21,975 nucleotides of DNA from Methylotenera_A sp040387095 (lineage in GTDB: Bacteria > Pseudomonadota > Gammaproteobacteria > Burkholderiales > Methylophilaceae), in NCBI GenBank assembly GCA_040387095.1, contig JAZKEJ010000133.1:1-21975 (forward strand). The letters are read 5' to 3'. The notes under the pieces are model-generated. The model made no database searches and was not told the origin of the DNA. It was given only the letters and a program-made list of their open reading frames with translations. Numbering within the stretch: position 1 is the stretch's first letter; every line of letters starts with the position of its first letter. Below are positions 8,638 through 15,876 of the stretch, in pieces. The translations under genes were made by a program, and so were the position numbers.

Positions 8638-9141
8638 ATGTCTAGCTCCGTAACACTTAAAGGCAATCCTGTTGACGTTGCAGGCAATTTGCCAAAAATC
8701 GGCAGTACTGCACCCAACTTTACTTTAGTCGATAAAGCATTGGCAGACGTTACATTAGAAACATACGCCGGCAAACGCAAAGTATTGAATATTTTCCCAA
8801 GCGTGGATACGCCCACTTGTGCGTCATCTGTACGCGCTTTCAATAAACTTGCTGCTGGCTTATCAAACACAGTGGTAATAAACGTTTCTGCCGATTTACC
8901 ATTTGCGCAAACCCGCTTCTGTGCAGCAGAAGGCATTGAAAATGTAGTCAATTTATCCACCATGCGCGGTCGTGATTTCTTGATGAATTACGGCGTACTG
9001 TTATTTACTAGCAAGCTAGCCGGGTTAGCAGCACGCGCGGTAATGGTGATTGACGAAAATAATGTCGTTAAATACATTGAGTTGGTGCCAGAAATCGCTA
9101 ACGAACCGAATTATGATGCGGCGTTGGCTTCATTGAAATAA
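8638..9141 (+). CDS. tpx: Thiol peroxidase (Tpx, atypical 2-Cys peroxiredoxin)
   Basis: Reduces hydrogen and organic peroxides using thioredoxin. The protein has 167 residues, the usual family length. The peroxidatic cysteine is C61 in FPSVDTPTCASSVRAFN, with T58 and the R of SSVRAFN as catalytic companions; the resolving cysteine is C95 in FAQTRFCAAEGI. C61/C95 is the same spacing as in E. coli Tpx, so an intramolecular disulfide is expected. The start is an ATG with AAAAGGA ahead of it. No signal peptide is present; it is cytoplasmic. It stands alone between two terminators. No clear OxyR site was recognised. Confidence 0.96.
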   Translation: MSSSVTLKGNPVDVAGNLPKIGSTAPNFTLVDKALADVTLETYAGKRKVLNIFPSVDTPTCASSVRAFNKLAAGLSNTVVINVSADLPFAQTRFCAAEGIENVVNLSTMRGRDFLMNYGVLLFTSKLAGLAARAVMVIDENNVVKYIELVPEIANEPNYDAALASLK

Positions 9142-9156
9142 ATCATTTTGTGAAAT

Positions 9157-9184
9157 AAAAAAGCCAGCTTTTGCTGGCTTTTTT
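9157..9184. terminator. Bidirectional rho-independent terminator between tpx and the MazG-like gene
   Basis: A perfect 8-base stem, AAGCCAGC (9161-9168) with GCTGGCTT (9173-9180), around a TTTT loop, is flanked by an A run on the left and a T run on the right, so it can stop transcripts from both converging genes. Confidence 0.9.
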
Positions 9185-9232
9185 ATCTTGCGACACTTTT
9201 TTAATGGTGTTTTTATTTAATGCTATTTTAGG

Positions 9233-9601
9233 CTAACTTTTTAAATATTCGGTATATTTTGCGTTACTACCCTTAGCTTTATCCACGGGATATTTCAAGA
9301 TATTCAGCTCTATTTTTTGATTGGTTGCCTCAATCAAATCGATATTTAACATTTCAGCGATTCTGAGTAAATACACAAAGGTATCTGCCAATTCGTGGCT
9401 GACTGCTTCGCGTTTTTCAACTGATAGTTGCTGACTTTCAGCTGGCGTATCCCATTGAAACTGCTCAACTAATTCCGCCGCTTCTACAATCATCGCCATC
9501 GCTAGGTTTTTTGGCGTGTGAAACTGCGCCCAATCGCGTTCGTTGACAAACTGGTTAATGCGAAGCCTTAACTGCTGCAATGAATCCGGATTATTCATCA
9601 T
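9233..9601 (-). CDS. MazG-like nucleotide pyrophosphohydrolase (dCTPase / RS21-C6 type)
   Basis: Small all-alpha NTP pyrophosphatase of 122 residues, expected to hydrolyse a non-canonical or surplus (d)NTP to the monophosphate plus pyrophosphate. The metal-binding ExxE...ExxD pattern is complete: E40 and E43 in MIVEAAELVEQFQW, E70 and D73 in SHELADTFVYLLRIAE. The N-terminal RINQFVNERDWAQFHTPKNL and C-terminal KYPVDKAKG are typical of the single-domain MazG-like family related to human DCTPP1; it is too short to be classical two-domain MazG. Two ATG codons open the frame, with a weak AAGG upstream. A 104-base gap separates it from the methylase gene, so cotranscription with that operon is uncertain. 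The exact substrate cannot be told from sequence. Confidence 0.88.
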   Translation of the reverse strand: MMNNPDSLQQLRLRINQFVNERDWAQFHTPKNLAMAMIVEAAELVEQFQWDTPAESQQLSVEKREAVSHELADTFVYLLRIAEMLNIDLIEATNQKIELNILKYPVDKAKGSNAKYTEYLKS

Positions 9602-9705
9602 GATTTAACCTTAAATTAACTCGTTTTTTGCTCAAATTTTTGCATTATTTTTAGTTCCGACATAACCTTAAAGTTAGTCTGCACTAAAACTTCGAACTAA
9701 AGTCC
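9602..9705. other. Intergenic region between the rlmL-like and MazG-like genes
   Basis: A 104-base AT-rich gap upstream of the MazG-like gene. On the minus strand it holds a 15-codon frame (beginning MSELKIMQ) with AAGG only two bases before the ATG, too close to be persuasive. No terminator was seen, so read-through from the rlmL-like gene is possible. Confidence 0.4.
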
Positions 9706-10848
9706 TTATTTTCGATTACTGCCAGCCACCATTTTAATTTCAAACAATCGACATTCCAGCGGCCCATTAAATAGCGGTGTACGCTTGCTGGGCGTTAAAC
9801 GCATCAGTTTGGGCAAGCGCAGGTCATTGGTTAAAAAATAGGTATTCCAGCCTGCAAATTTACGCTTTAAGGCTTCACCCATTTTCGGGTACAACAACGC
9901 CAGCTCTTCATCTTCGCCAATACGCACGCCATAAGGTGGGTTAGCAACCAGCACACCATAATCAGCAGGCGGAACGACTTCAGTAATATTGATTTGCGTT
10001 AATTGTACGGCTTCCGCCAAACCTGCTTCTGTCAGATTTTGTTTAGCTATCCGCACGGCGCGCAAATCGCTATCTGAACCATATAGTTTTTGAAAGGTGA
10101 TTGGCTTCACGTTTTTAACTGCGGTATTTTTGATTTTTTTCCAAGTATCACTTTCAAAATTCTTCAGCTTTTCAAAACCAAAATCGCGTTTTAAACCTGG
10201 TGCGATATCCAGCGCCATCATGGCAGCTTCCAGCAAAAACGTGCCACTGCCACACATAGGATCTAATAGCGGCTGACCTGCTTGCCAGCCTGATAACTGC
10301 AAGATTCCCGCCGCCAGATTTTCACGCAAAGGCGCTTCGATACTGGCTTTGCGGTTTCCACGCTGATATAAAGCGTCACCAGAAGTATCGACATAATAAA
10401 CGTAGTTATCAGCGGTTAAGTAAGCGTGCACACGCACCGCTGGCGTTTTGGTATCAATATACGGGCGCGAGTTCACCACTTGCCTAAACTTATCGCAGAT
10501 CGCATCTTTAATGCGCAAAGTGGCAAATTCCAGGCTTTTGAGCGGGCATTTTACCCCCGTCACCTTCACCATAAAATCGTGTTTTACATCAAACCAGTTC
10601 GGCCAATTGAGTTTATACGCAGCTTGATATAAATCATCTTCAGTTGCGTATTTGCCATGACCAGCTTGCATCAGGATACGCGTGGCAATACGCGAATGCA
10701 GGTTGGCGTGATAGCAAACGCTTAATTCGCCTGCAAAACCTACACCGCCATCGGTCGACTTGATGTCTTTTGCATTGCTCGCTTTTAGCTCGTTTACCAG
10801 CAAAGCCTCAAGTCCGCGTGGGCAGGTGGCAAAATATTGATTCATCAT
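9706..10848 (-). CDS. rlmL: THUMP-domain class I rRNA methyltransferase, RlmL-like (no RlmK half)
   Basis: Predicted S-adenosylmethionine-dependent 23S rRNA guanine-N2 methylase (380 residues). An N-terminal ferredoxin-like/THUMP region (about 1-155: FATCPRGLEALLVNEL, RIATRILM) leads into the UPF0020 catalytic domain with SAM motif LLDPMCGSGTFLLEAA (194-209) and the NPPYG target-base motif (303-307) typical of N2-guanine methylases. E. coli RlmKL is about 700 residues because it also carries a C-terminal RlmK domain for m7G2069; that half is absent here, as in many non-enteric bacteria. The start is the first of two ATG codons, 19 bases after the spermidine-synthase-like gene stops, so it is probably the third gene of the RNB operon. 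The rlmL assignment is by family; the exact target nucleotide is inferred. Confidence 0.85.
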   Translation of the reverse strand: MMNQYFATCPRGLEALLVNELKASNAKDIKSTDGGVGFAGELSVCYHANLHSRIATRILMQAGHGKYATEDDLYQAAYKLNWPNWFDVKHDFMVKVTGVKCPLKSLEFATLRIKDAICDKFRQVVNSRPYIDTKTPAVRVHAYLTADNYVYYVDTSGDALYQRGNRKASIEAPLRENLAAGILQLSGWQAGQPLLDPMCGSGTFLLEAAMMALDIAPGLKRDFGFEKLKNFESDTWKKIKNTAVKNVKPITFQKLYGSDSDLRAVRIAKQNLTEAGLAEAVQLTQINITEVVPPADYGVLVANPPYGVRIGEDEELALLYPKMGEALKRKFAGWNTYFLTNDLRLPKLMRLTPSKRTPLFNGPLECRLFEIKMVAGSNRK

Positions 10849-10867
10849 GAATTGGTCATCTTTTACA

Positions 10868-11647
10868 TTAATTTATTTGATTATGCTCGCACAGTTTTTC
10901 GACAAAGCTTAAGAATTCGATATTGTGCGAATTTTCTAAAGTTTTTGCGCGTTCTTTGAGCTTTTTCTGGTTCAGTTTTAAACTATTCAGTTTAGCATCA
11001 TGTTTAAAGCCAAATACCACGATATTGCCTGGCTTTCCGGTAGGCAGCATTAAAATGTGGTGATTAAAACTCTGCTCAATGCGCTGTAAATAGACATCAA
11101 AATTTTTATCACTGCCCCACAAGTTAATCGCGAAAATGCCTTTATCTGTTAGCGCCATTTCGCAGCTATCAAAAAAATCCTGGCTACAAAAATCAGGTGG
11201 AATACCAAAGCGGTCAAACGCATCAATCATCAAACAATCGGCGCTGTTTAAATTTTCAGCCAAATAGGCAATACCATCACCTTGCATCACATTGAATCTA
11301 ATGTCATTTTCCGGCACATAAAAGTGGCTGCGGGCAATGCTGATGATTTGTGGATTAATTTCCACAATTGTTTGGCTAATATTCAGACAATTGGCATATA
11401 TATATTTAGGTACCGAGCCACCGCCTAAACCAATCGTTAACACATTTTTAACCGCATCCGAAAACAGTAAAAATCCCATCATACCTCGCGTGTAGGCGAG
11501 CTTCAGTACAAATGGATCTCTTACTTTCATACTGCTTTGAACGGTGACAGAGCCTAAATGCAACGAGCGTACGCCGCTCATTTCAGATACTTCAACAATA
11601 TTATCGTCTTGCACACTTTTGTGGATTTTGCGATTGAATTTCAACAT
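10868..11647 (-). CDS. Spermidine-synthase-fold protein (polyamine aminopropyltransferase-like)
   Basis: A 259-residue Rossmann-fold protein of the spermine/spermidine synthase superfamily. The nucleoside-binding loop is GLGGGSVPKYIY (73-84), the acidic strand is VEINP (95-99), and IDAFDRFGIPP (141-151) occupies the place of the DSSDP catalytic motif, keeping both acidic residues (D142, D145). The N-terminal beta-hairpin domain is short and the putrescine-binding residues are not obvious, so it may be one of the many SpeE-like proteins whose activity is unproven, or a methyltransferase of that fold. The start ATG is 6 bases past the stop of the RNB gene, with GAGAG inside the upstream gene, which indicates translational coupling. 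Confidence 0.8.
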   Translation of the reverse strand: MLKFNRKIHKSVQDDNIVEVSEMSGVRSLHLGSVTVQSSMKVRDPFVLKLAYTRGMMGFLLFSDAVKNVLTIGLGGGSVPKYIYANCLNISQTIVEINPQIISIARSHFYVPENDIRFNVMQGDGIAYLAENLNSADCLMIDAFDRFGIPPDFCSQDFFDSCEMALTDKGIFAINLWGSDKNFDVYLQRIEQSFNHHILMLPTGKPGNIVVFGFKHDAKLNSLKLNQKKLKERAKTLENSHNIEFLSFVEKLCEHNQIN

Positions 11648-11653
11648 ATTGCG

Positions 11654-13633
11654 CTAGCTCTCAGCATCTTCTTCAACCACAATCGCTGGCTCTGAGTCTG
11701 ATACAACTTCTTCATCTGGCGCTATTTCTACAAATTCTACATTTTCAGCAGCTTTTTCCGAAGCAATAACGCCTTTGAATTTACAGTTTAATTCCATCAA
11801 CAGCGTATCAATATGTTTAATCTCCAAACTGATTTTTGTTCCCACTTTAAATTCTGAAGAACCAGTTGCCGGAATACTAGGCACTTTGGTGATAAAAAAC
11901 ATACCATCGATACGCACTAGATTTTCGCGCCAGATGGTGGCCGTCACTTCCGTCAGTTGTTCCTGAATCAAATATTGCAAGCACCAGTAACGTTCCATGC
12001 GGGTTTGAAACTCACTGTAGGCGCTGTAGGTCTGATCAAAATTCCGCATAATCACGTTTAACTGACCATCTTCGGCATTGTATAGGGCAGGCTCGTTATT
12101 TAGCATGGCGATTAACTGGCGCTGATTCACCAGATCGACCGCGCGCCTTAAAGGTGAAGTAGACCATGCATATTGCGCTACACCTAAACCTTGATGCGGC
12201 TCTGCAGAAGTAGTCATAAACACTTTGCCGCCAGTTTGCGCGCGGTAAATACCGGCGAAACCCGCTTCTTTTAATAAACCACCCCAATGACTATTGGCGT
12301 AAATCATCAACTCGGCAACCAGCTTATCCATTGGCGCGCCGCGTTCGCGCGCCACAATCTGCACTTTTCCATCATTCACATAAAAATTGTAATCAATTTG
12401 TGGTGCTCGATTAGGGTCTGCTTTGCCACGCGCGATTTCCAATTTTTCCGCCAGACTAAATAGCAACTTAAGCTTTGTCCAATAAGCATGCCCACTATCC
12501 GCTTCCAAAGTATTTTCATTAAAAAACGGCTCTATGGCGTCATGCCGCAAATTGTCGGCAATCTTGATTTTTTCTAACCGTGTTTCATGCTGAATAATTT
12601 CAAAATCCGGCGCAACTTCCAGATACAAGCTCAAGGCGGGTTTTGTTTCACCGGCATCCAGACTAAATGGCTTAACGACACTTTCCGGCAACATAGTGAT
12701 TTTGTTGCCTGGCATATACACAGTAGATAAGCGCGATAATACAATCGCATCCAGACTGGAACCGACCGGCACACCCAAACTGGGTGCTGCGATATGAATA
12801 CCCACACGAATGTTGCCATTTGGTAGCGTTTCCAAACTGAATGCATCATCGATTTCCGTGGTTGTCGCATCATCGATACTAAAACATTCTGCTGCTGCCA
12901 ATGGCAATTCATCTGCGATTTCAACCGTTTCAAATATTTCAAATTCAGGAAAATCGATACCATTTTTACCATCTTTATTCGGAAACATTTCACGCAGAAA
13001 TGCTCCCAGATGATAATCATGTGCGTTTTGAATCAAACCGCAATCGGCCATTACGGTCAGCGCCAGTCTGCCAGAACTCTGCGCGGCCTCATCAATCGCC
13101 TTCCATTCCATGCTATTTTTATCGGGGCTGTAAATCAGCGCATCGGCTTTTGCTGCAAAGCCTTCTGGCAACTGTTTACTGTTAAGTTGTGTCACCCAAA
13201 CCGCCATTTGTTCAGCCTGCAATTTTTTACGCTCTACCGCCGCCAGCGCTAATTTAAGCGTGTCTGCAGGTGCCGCTTTATAACGACCTTTACTTTTGCG
13301 GTAAAAATACATTGGCGCGCTGTGCAGTTTTATTGCCGTTGCAGCCGCCTCAATTGGGCTAGGTTTTTTGCCGTAATATTCAGTAGCTAAATCCTCAAAA
13401 GCGAATTCCGGTTCACCACAACATTCCCACAAAAAATCGATTTCCAAGCTTTCTGCTTCTGCAAGTGCTGCATCCATAAAGCTTGCCAACGGCGCCTCAA
13501 ACTGCATCAATACATTATTGCTTTTAATTTTAGAGCGCTTGCCGGAAACGGATTCCACCTGCAAAGCCGCAGGTGATTCTGACATGATAGAAGCAACTTT
13601 GAAACTGCCTTCTTCTTCGTAAAACACATTCAT
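11654..13633 (-). CDS. RNB-domain exoribonuclease (RNase II family)
   Basis: Hydrolytic 3'-5' exoribonuclease of 659 residues. An N-terminal region of about 240 residues (cold-shock-like and helical parts poorly conserved) precedes the RNB catalytic domain, which opens at SIDDATTTEIDDAF. Aligned with E. coli RNase II, D254, D262 and D263 match catalytic D201, D209 and D210, while E260 stands where E. coli has D207. The late arginine-containing helix WSTSPLRRAVDLVNQRQ is present. The C-terminal S1-like part (about 560-630) ends in a very acidic tail. The start ATG at 13633 lacks a good ribosome site. First gene of a probable operon with the spermidine-synthase-like and rRNA methylase genes, pointing to RNA metabolism. 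The length suits RNase II rather than the longer RNase R, but I leave the symbol blank because this beta-type subgroup differs from E. coli rnb. Confidence 0.9.
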   Translation of the reverse strand: MNVFYEEEGSFKVASIMSESPAALQVESVSGKRSKIKSNNVLMQFEAPLASFMDAALAEAESLEIDFLWECCGEPEFAFEDLATEYYGKKPSPIEAAATAIKLHSAPMYFYRKSKGRYKAAPADTLKLALAAVERKKLQAEQMAVWVTQLNSKQLPEGFAAKADALIYSPDKNSMEWKAIDEAAQSSGRLALTVMADCGLIQNAHDYHLGAFLREMFPNKDGKNGIDFPEFEIFETVEIADELPLAAAECFSIDDATTTEIDDAFSLETLPNGNIRVGIHIAAPSLGVPVGSSLDAIVLSRLSTVYMPGNKITMLPESVVKPFSLDAGETKPALSLYLEVAPDFEIIQHETRLEKIKIADNLRHDAIEPFFNENTLEADSGHAYWTKLKLLFSLAEKLEIARGKADPNRAPQIDYNFYVNDGKVQIVARERGAPMDKLVAELMIYANSHWGGLLKEAGFAGIYRAQTGGKVFMTTSAEPHQGLGVAQYAWSTSPLRRAVDLVNQRQLIAMLNNEPALYNAEDGQLNVIMRNFDQTYSAYSEFQTRMERYWCLQYLIQEQLTEVTATIWRENLVRIDGMFFITKVPSIPATGSSEFKVGTKISLEIKHIDTLLMELNCKFKGVIASEKAAENVEFVEIAPDEEVVSDSEPAIVVEEDAES

Positions 13634-13664
13634 TTAGTGATATTTTCTATACGGGAATTTAATG

Positions 13665-13678
13665 TAAACGTGCGTTTA
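13665..13678. promoter_or_regulatory. Inverted repeat upstream of the RNB gene
   Basis: TAAACG-TG-CGTTTA, 6-base arms around a 2-base centre, 32 bases before the RNB start codon. Read toward the RNB gene it overlaps TTTACA, a possible minus-35. Candidate operator; the binder is unknown. Confidence 0.25.
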
Positions 13679-13760
13679 AGCATTATGTTGAAGCAAATAT
13701 TTTAAAAGCATAATTTTAATGTGTTCTACACAATTAAGCTTGTTAAATTCCATTTTTAGG

Positions 13761-13780
13761 CGAGATAAGCGCTTAACTCG
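13761..13780. promoter_or_regulatory. 20-bp near-perfect palindrome (candidate operator) upstream of the Fur-family gene
   Basis: CGAGATAAGCGCTTAACTCG is self-complementary at 18 of 20 positions, with a perfect 10-base core TAAGCGCTTA. It lies 50 bases before the Fur-family start and just upstream of the proposed minus-35 (13794). It does not resemble the AT-rich TGTTATANTATAACA type of Zur or Fur box. Confidence 0.4.
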
Positions 13781-13793
13781 TTAAAATTTACTA

Positions 13794-13823
13794 TTGTTGC
13801 CCTCGTTAAAAATACGGTATATT
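13794..13823 (+). promoter_or_regulatory. Predicted sigma70 promoter of the Fur-family gene
   Basis: TTGTTG (13794-13799), an 18-base spacer and TATATT (13818-13823). Transcription would begin at about 13830, at or next to the ATG at 13831, which implies a leaderless or nearly leaderless mRNA; no Shine-Dalgarno sequence precedes that ATG. Confidence 0.4.
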
Positions 13824-13830
13824 CCTGCCC

Positions 13831-14235
13831 ATGAGCAAAGCCTTTGAATTGATACAAGCGCAATCCCAAACACCAACCAGCGCGCGGGTTTTAGTGTTAG
13901 ATACTTTATTAAATGCGTCATTACCGCTATCTCATCCTGAAATTCAAAAGCAAATCACGCAACCCATAGACCGCGTCACCATTTACAGGGTACTGGATTG
14001 GTTGATTGCGCAAGGCTTTGTGCACAGCGTGATTAGCCCAGATAAAACCAGACGATTCAAGACCAATACGCATCATACGCAACATCAGCATGCGCATTTT
14101 GAATGCACAGTCTGCGGGCAGGTATACTGCCTGGATGAAGCGAATGATGCGATTACCCAAAGCTTACCCAAGCAATTTGTGGCAACAGCCATTCACCTAA
14201 ATATCAGCGGTATTTGCGCCGCCTGTCAGCATTAA
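13831..14235 (+). CDS. Fur-family metalloregulator, probably Zur-like
   Basis: Metal-dependent repressor of 134 residues. The winged-helix DNA-binding half covers about 15-75 (TPTSARVLVLDTLL, the recognition helix region DRVTIYRVLDWLIAQGFVH). A histidine-rich stretch, HHTQHQHAHFEC, leads to two CxxC pairs, C92/C95 (CTVCG) and C129/C132 (CAAC), which form the structural zinc site of the family. The following gene, a COG0523 GTPase 21 bases downstream, is a classical partner of zinc-responsive regulators, so zinc is the best guess for the effector; iron or another metal is not excluded. No Shine-Dalgarno precedes the ATG. The name zur is withheld because no zinc-uptake genes are visible. Confidence 0.88.
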   Translation: MSKAFELIQAQSQTPTSARVLVLDTLLNASLPLSHPEIQKQITQPIDRVTIYRVLDWLIAQGFVHSVISPDKTRRFKTNTHHTQHQHAHFECTVCGQVYCLDEANDAITQSLPKQFVATAIHLNISGICAACQH

Positions 14236-14256
14236 TTTTATTGGTAAGAAAAATAA

Positions 14257-15288
14257 ATGGATAAACGTATTCCCGTTACCTTACTCACTGGTTTTTTAGG
14301 CAGTGGAAAAACCACGCTACTGAATAAACTACTGCATGACCCCGCCATGAAGGACACCGCCGTGATTATTAACGAGCTGGGTGATGCAGGTTTAGACCAA
14401 ATATTCGCCAATAGCAATCTGGCTGAAAATATTGAAAATGAGCATATTGCAGATAACACCGTTTTACTCAGTAGCGGCTGCTTATGCTGTACGCTTAAAA
14501 ATGAGCTGGCCGATACCATGCGCGATTTATTTTTTAAGCGTGCGCTGCAAGCGATTCCAGAATTTAAGCGCTTAATTATCGAAACCACTGGCATGGCAGA
14601 CCCTGGCCCCATTTTGGGTAATTTAATGAATGAGCCAGTGATTGAATCAACTTATAGGTTAGATGCGGTAGTGGTGACTATCGATGCGGTATATGGTTTG
14701 CAGCAAATCGCTGACAATGTTGAGGCGCTGAAACAAGCGGCGGTAGCAGATGTTTTGTTAATCACCAAAACGGATTTAGCCACGGCCGAGCAAATATACC
14801 AATTAAAAGAAAAGCTTGTAAGCATTAACCCAGGTGCCACGCAGCATCGCGTGTTAAATGGTGAGCTAGATGCACAATTTGTAATTGATGTCGGTTTATT
14901 TGATGTTGCGACCAAGCAAGCAGAGCCACAACGCTGGCTTCGTGCACCAATCAAATCTGCAAATCCCAAAGGTACTTTGCCACAAAAAGCGCACGATGAC
15001 GAAATCGTCAGTTTTACTGTGTTTATGCCAAAACCAATTAATTGGCGCGATTTGAAACCAGTGATCCTCAACCTTTGTCAAACATATGGAAAAAACCTGC
15101 TGCGCCTAAAAGGCATCATTCATGCCGAAGACCAACCAGCGCCATTGGCGATTCACGCTGTACATTTTACGCCCTACCCGCCCACGCTGCTCGAAGGCTG
15201 GGATGAAGATGAACCGATTTCACGTATTGTGATTATTGGTAAAGGTTTGGATGAATTAGCTATTAGAAAAGCCTTAATGCAGGTATAA
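14257..15288 (+). CDS. CobW/COG0523 family GTP-dependent metallochaperone
   Basis: G3E-family GTPase of 343 residues, predicted to deliver metal (often zinc) to client proteins at the expense of GTP. Walker A is GFLGSGKT (12-19). The hallmark metal site CxCC is GCLCC (cysteines 75, 77 and 78), followed by the Walker B-like region LIIETTGMADPGPIL. The guanine-specificity motif TKTD lies in VLLITKTDLA (about residue 170). The C-terminal CobW_C domain spans about 250-340 (FMPKPINWRDLKPV, LLRLKGIIHAEDQPAP, SRIVIIGKGLD). It follows the Fur-family gene by 21 bases, so the two are probably one transcript and the regulator likely controls its own partner. There are no cobalamin genes nearby, which favours a zinc role over true CobW. 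Confidence 0.92.
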   Translation: MDKRIPVTLLTGFLGSGKTTLLNKLLHDPAMKDTAVIINELGDAGLDQIFANSNLAENIENEHIADNTVLLSSGCLCCTLKNELADTMRDLFFKRALQAIPEFKRLIIETTGMADPGPILGNLMNEPVIESTYRLDAVVVTIDAVYGLQQIADNVEALKQAAVADVLLITKTDLATAEQIYQLKEKLVSINPGATQHRVLNGELDAQFVIDVGLFDVATKQAEPQRWLRAPIKSANPKGTLPQKAHDDEIVSFTVFMPKPINWRDLKPVILNLCQTYGKNLLRLKGIIHAEDQPAPLAIHAVHFTPYPPTLLEGWDEDEPISRIVIIGKGLDELAIRKALMQV

Positions 15289-15322
15289 ACGTGTGAAATA
15301 TTAATCAATGAGATATTAATCA

Positions 15323-15724
15323 GTGAAATTTAAAAAAATTAACACGATGCCACTTGGAAAACCGCTTCACACGCTGACATTGCTTGCAGCTATTGCAGTT
15401 GGCACACTTGGTGCCTGCGCCACTAAGCCCCCAATTGCAAATAAAATTAACTACCAGTGCGACCGTGGCAGTGTTTTCAGCGTCACTTTCGTTGAGAAGG
15501 GCATTACAACGGTACGTGGCGGCAGAAGTAGCATCCCGAGATATGAAGTGAAAAATGTGGCGGCAAATATCACACTAGCAGATGACACGTTGATTACTTT
15601 GCCAGCACAAACAACCGCTTCAGGATTTATGTACAGCAATGGCAAATATACATTTAGAGGCAAAGGTGATGAAGCGATGTGGTCAGTTGGGAAAATGCTT
15701 GCAGAGCGCTGTGAAGTGAAGTGA
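15323..15724 (+). CDS. MliC/PliC-like lysozyme-inhibitor lipoprotein
   Basis: Predicted outer-membrane or periplasmic lipoprotein of 133 residues. A signal peptide with a hydrophobic stretch (about 16-31, LTLLAAIAVG) ends in lipobox LGAC with lipidation at C32. The mature part has the MliC pattern: YQCDRG (C46), a beta strand SVFSVTF, then SGFMYSNGKYTFRGKGDEAM and a closing cysteine C130 that can pair with C46. MliC proteins bind c-type lysozyme through the YSNGxYxFxxKG loop. The start is a GTG at 15323; the alternative ATG at 15347 still leaves a full signal peptide but has no ribosome site. It is 34 bases after the GTPase gene, possibly the third gene of that operon. A 20-base tandem duplication spans the stop codon. 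Confidence 0.72.
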   Translation: MKFKKINTMPLGKPLHTLTLLAAIAVGTLGACATKPPIANKINYQCDRGSVFSVTFVEKGITTVRGGRSSIPRYEVKNVAANITLADDTLITLPAQTTASGFMYSNGKYTFRGKGDEAMWSVGKMLAERCEVK

Positions 15725-15744
15725 AGCGCTGGAAAGTGAAGTAA
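15705..15744 (+). repeat. Imperfect 20-bp tandem duplication across the lipoprotein stop codon
   Basis: Copy one (15705-15724) ends exactly with the TGA stop of the lipoprotein gene; copy two (15725-15744) follows directly, matches at 17 of 20 positions and begins with the same AGCGCTG. Twenty is not a multiple of three, so the second copy lies in a different frame. Confidence 0.6.
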
Positions 15745-15876
15745 AATATTAGGCTAAAGATTTAATGGTAGCCAACGACTATATAAAGAAATTAAAATAG
15801 AAGACTTAATCGATATTTGCAGCAATCATCATAAAATCAGCCAATTTTAATCATTAAGTTAACCAATTAATTCTGC
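15745..15876. other. Convergent intergenic region without a clear terminator
   Basis: AT-rich gap between the converging lipoprotein and TonB-like genes. A short hairpin (GGCTA / TAGCC, 15752-15773) has no T run after it. Nothing else was recognised. Confidence 0.4.

Noticed and set aside
9602..9660. 15-codon leader peptide before the MazG-like gene
   Set aside because: The AAGG lies only two bases before its ATG and no attenuator-like hairpin follows.
12631..13020. 129-codon open frame in another register of the RNB gene
   Set aside because: Low-complexity translation rich in Cys, Trp and Met; it lies wholly inside the RNB coding sequence.
13634..13830. Zur or Fur box of the AT-rich TGTTATANTATAACA type
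   Set aside because: I scanned both strands by eye and found no such element; only the GC-centred palindrome and one shorter repeat are present.
15752..15773. Hairpin GGCTA / TAGCC as a terminator for the lipoprotein gene
   Set aside because: A 5-base stem with a 12-base loop and no T run.
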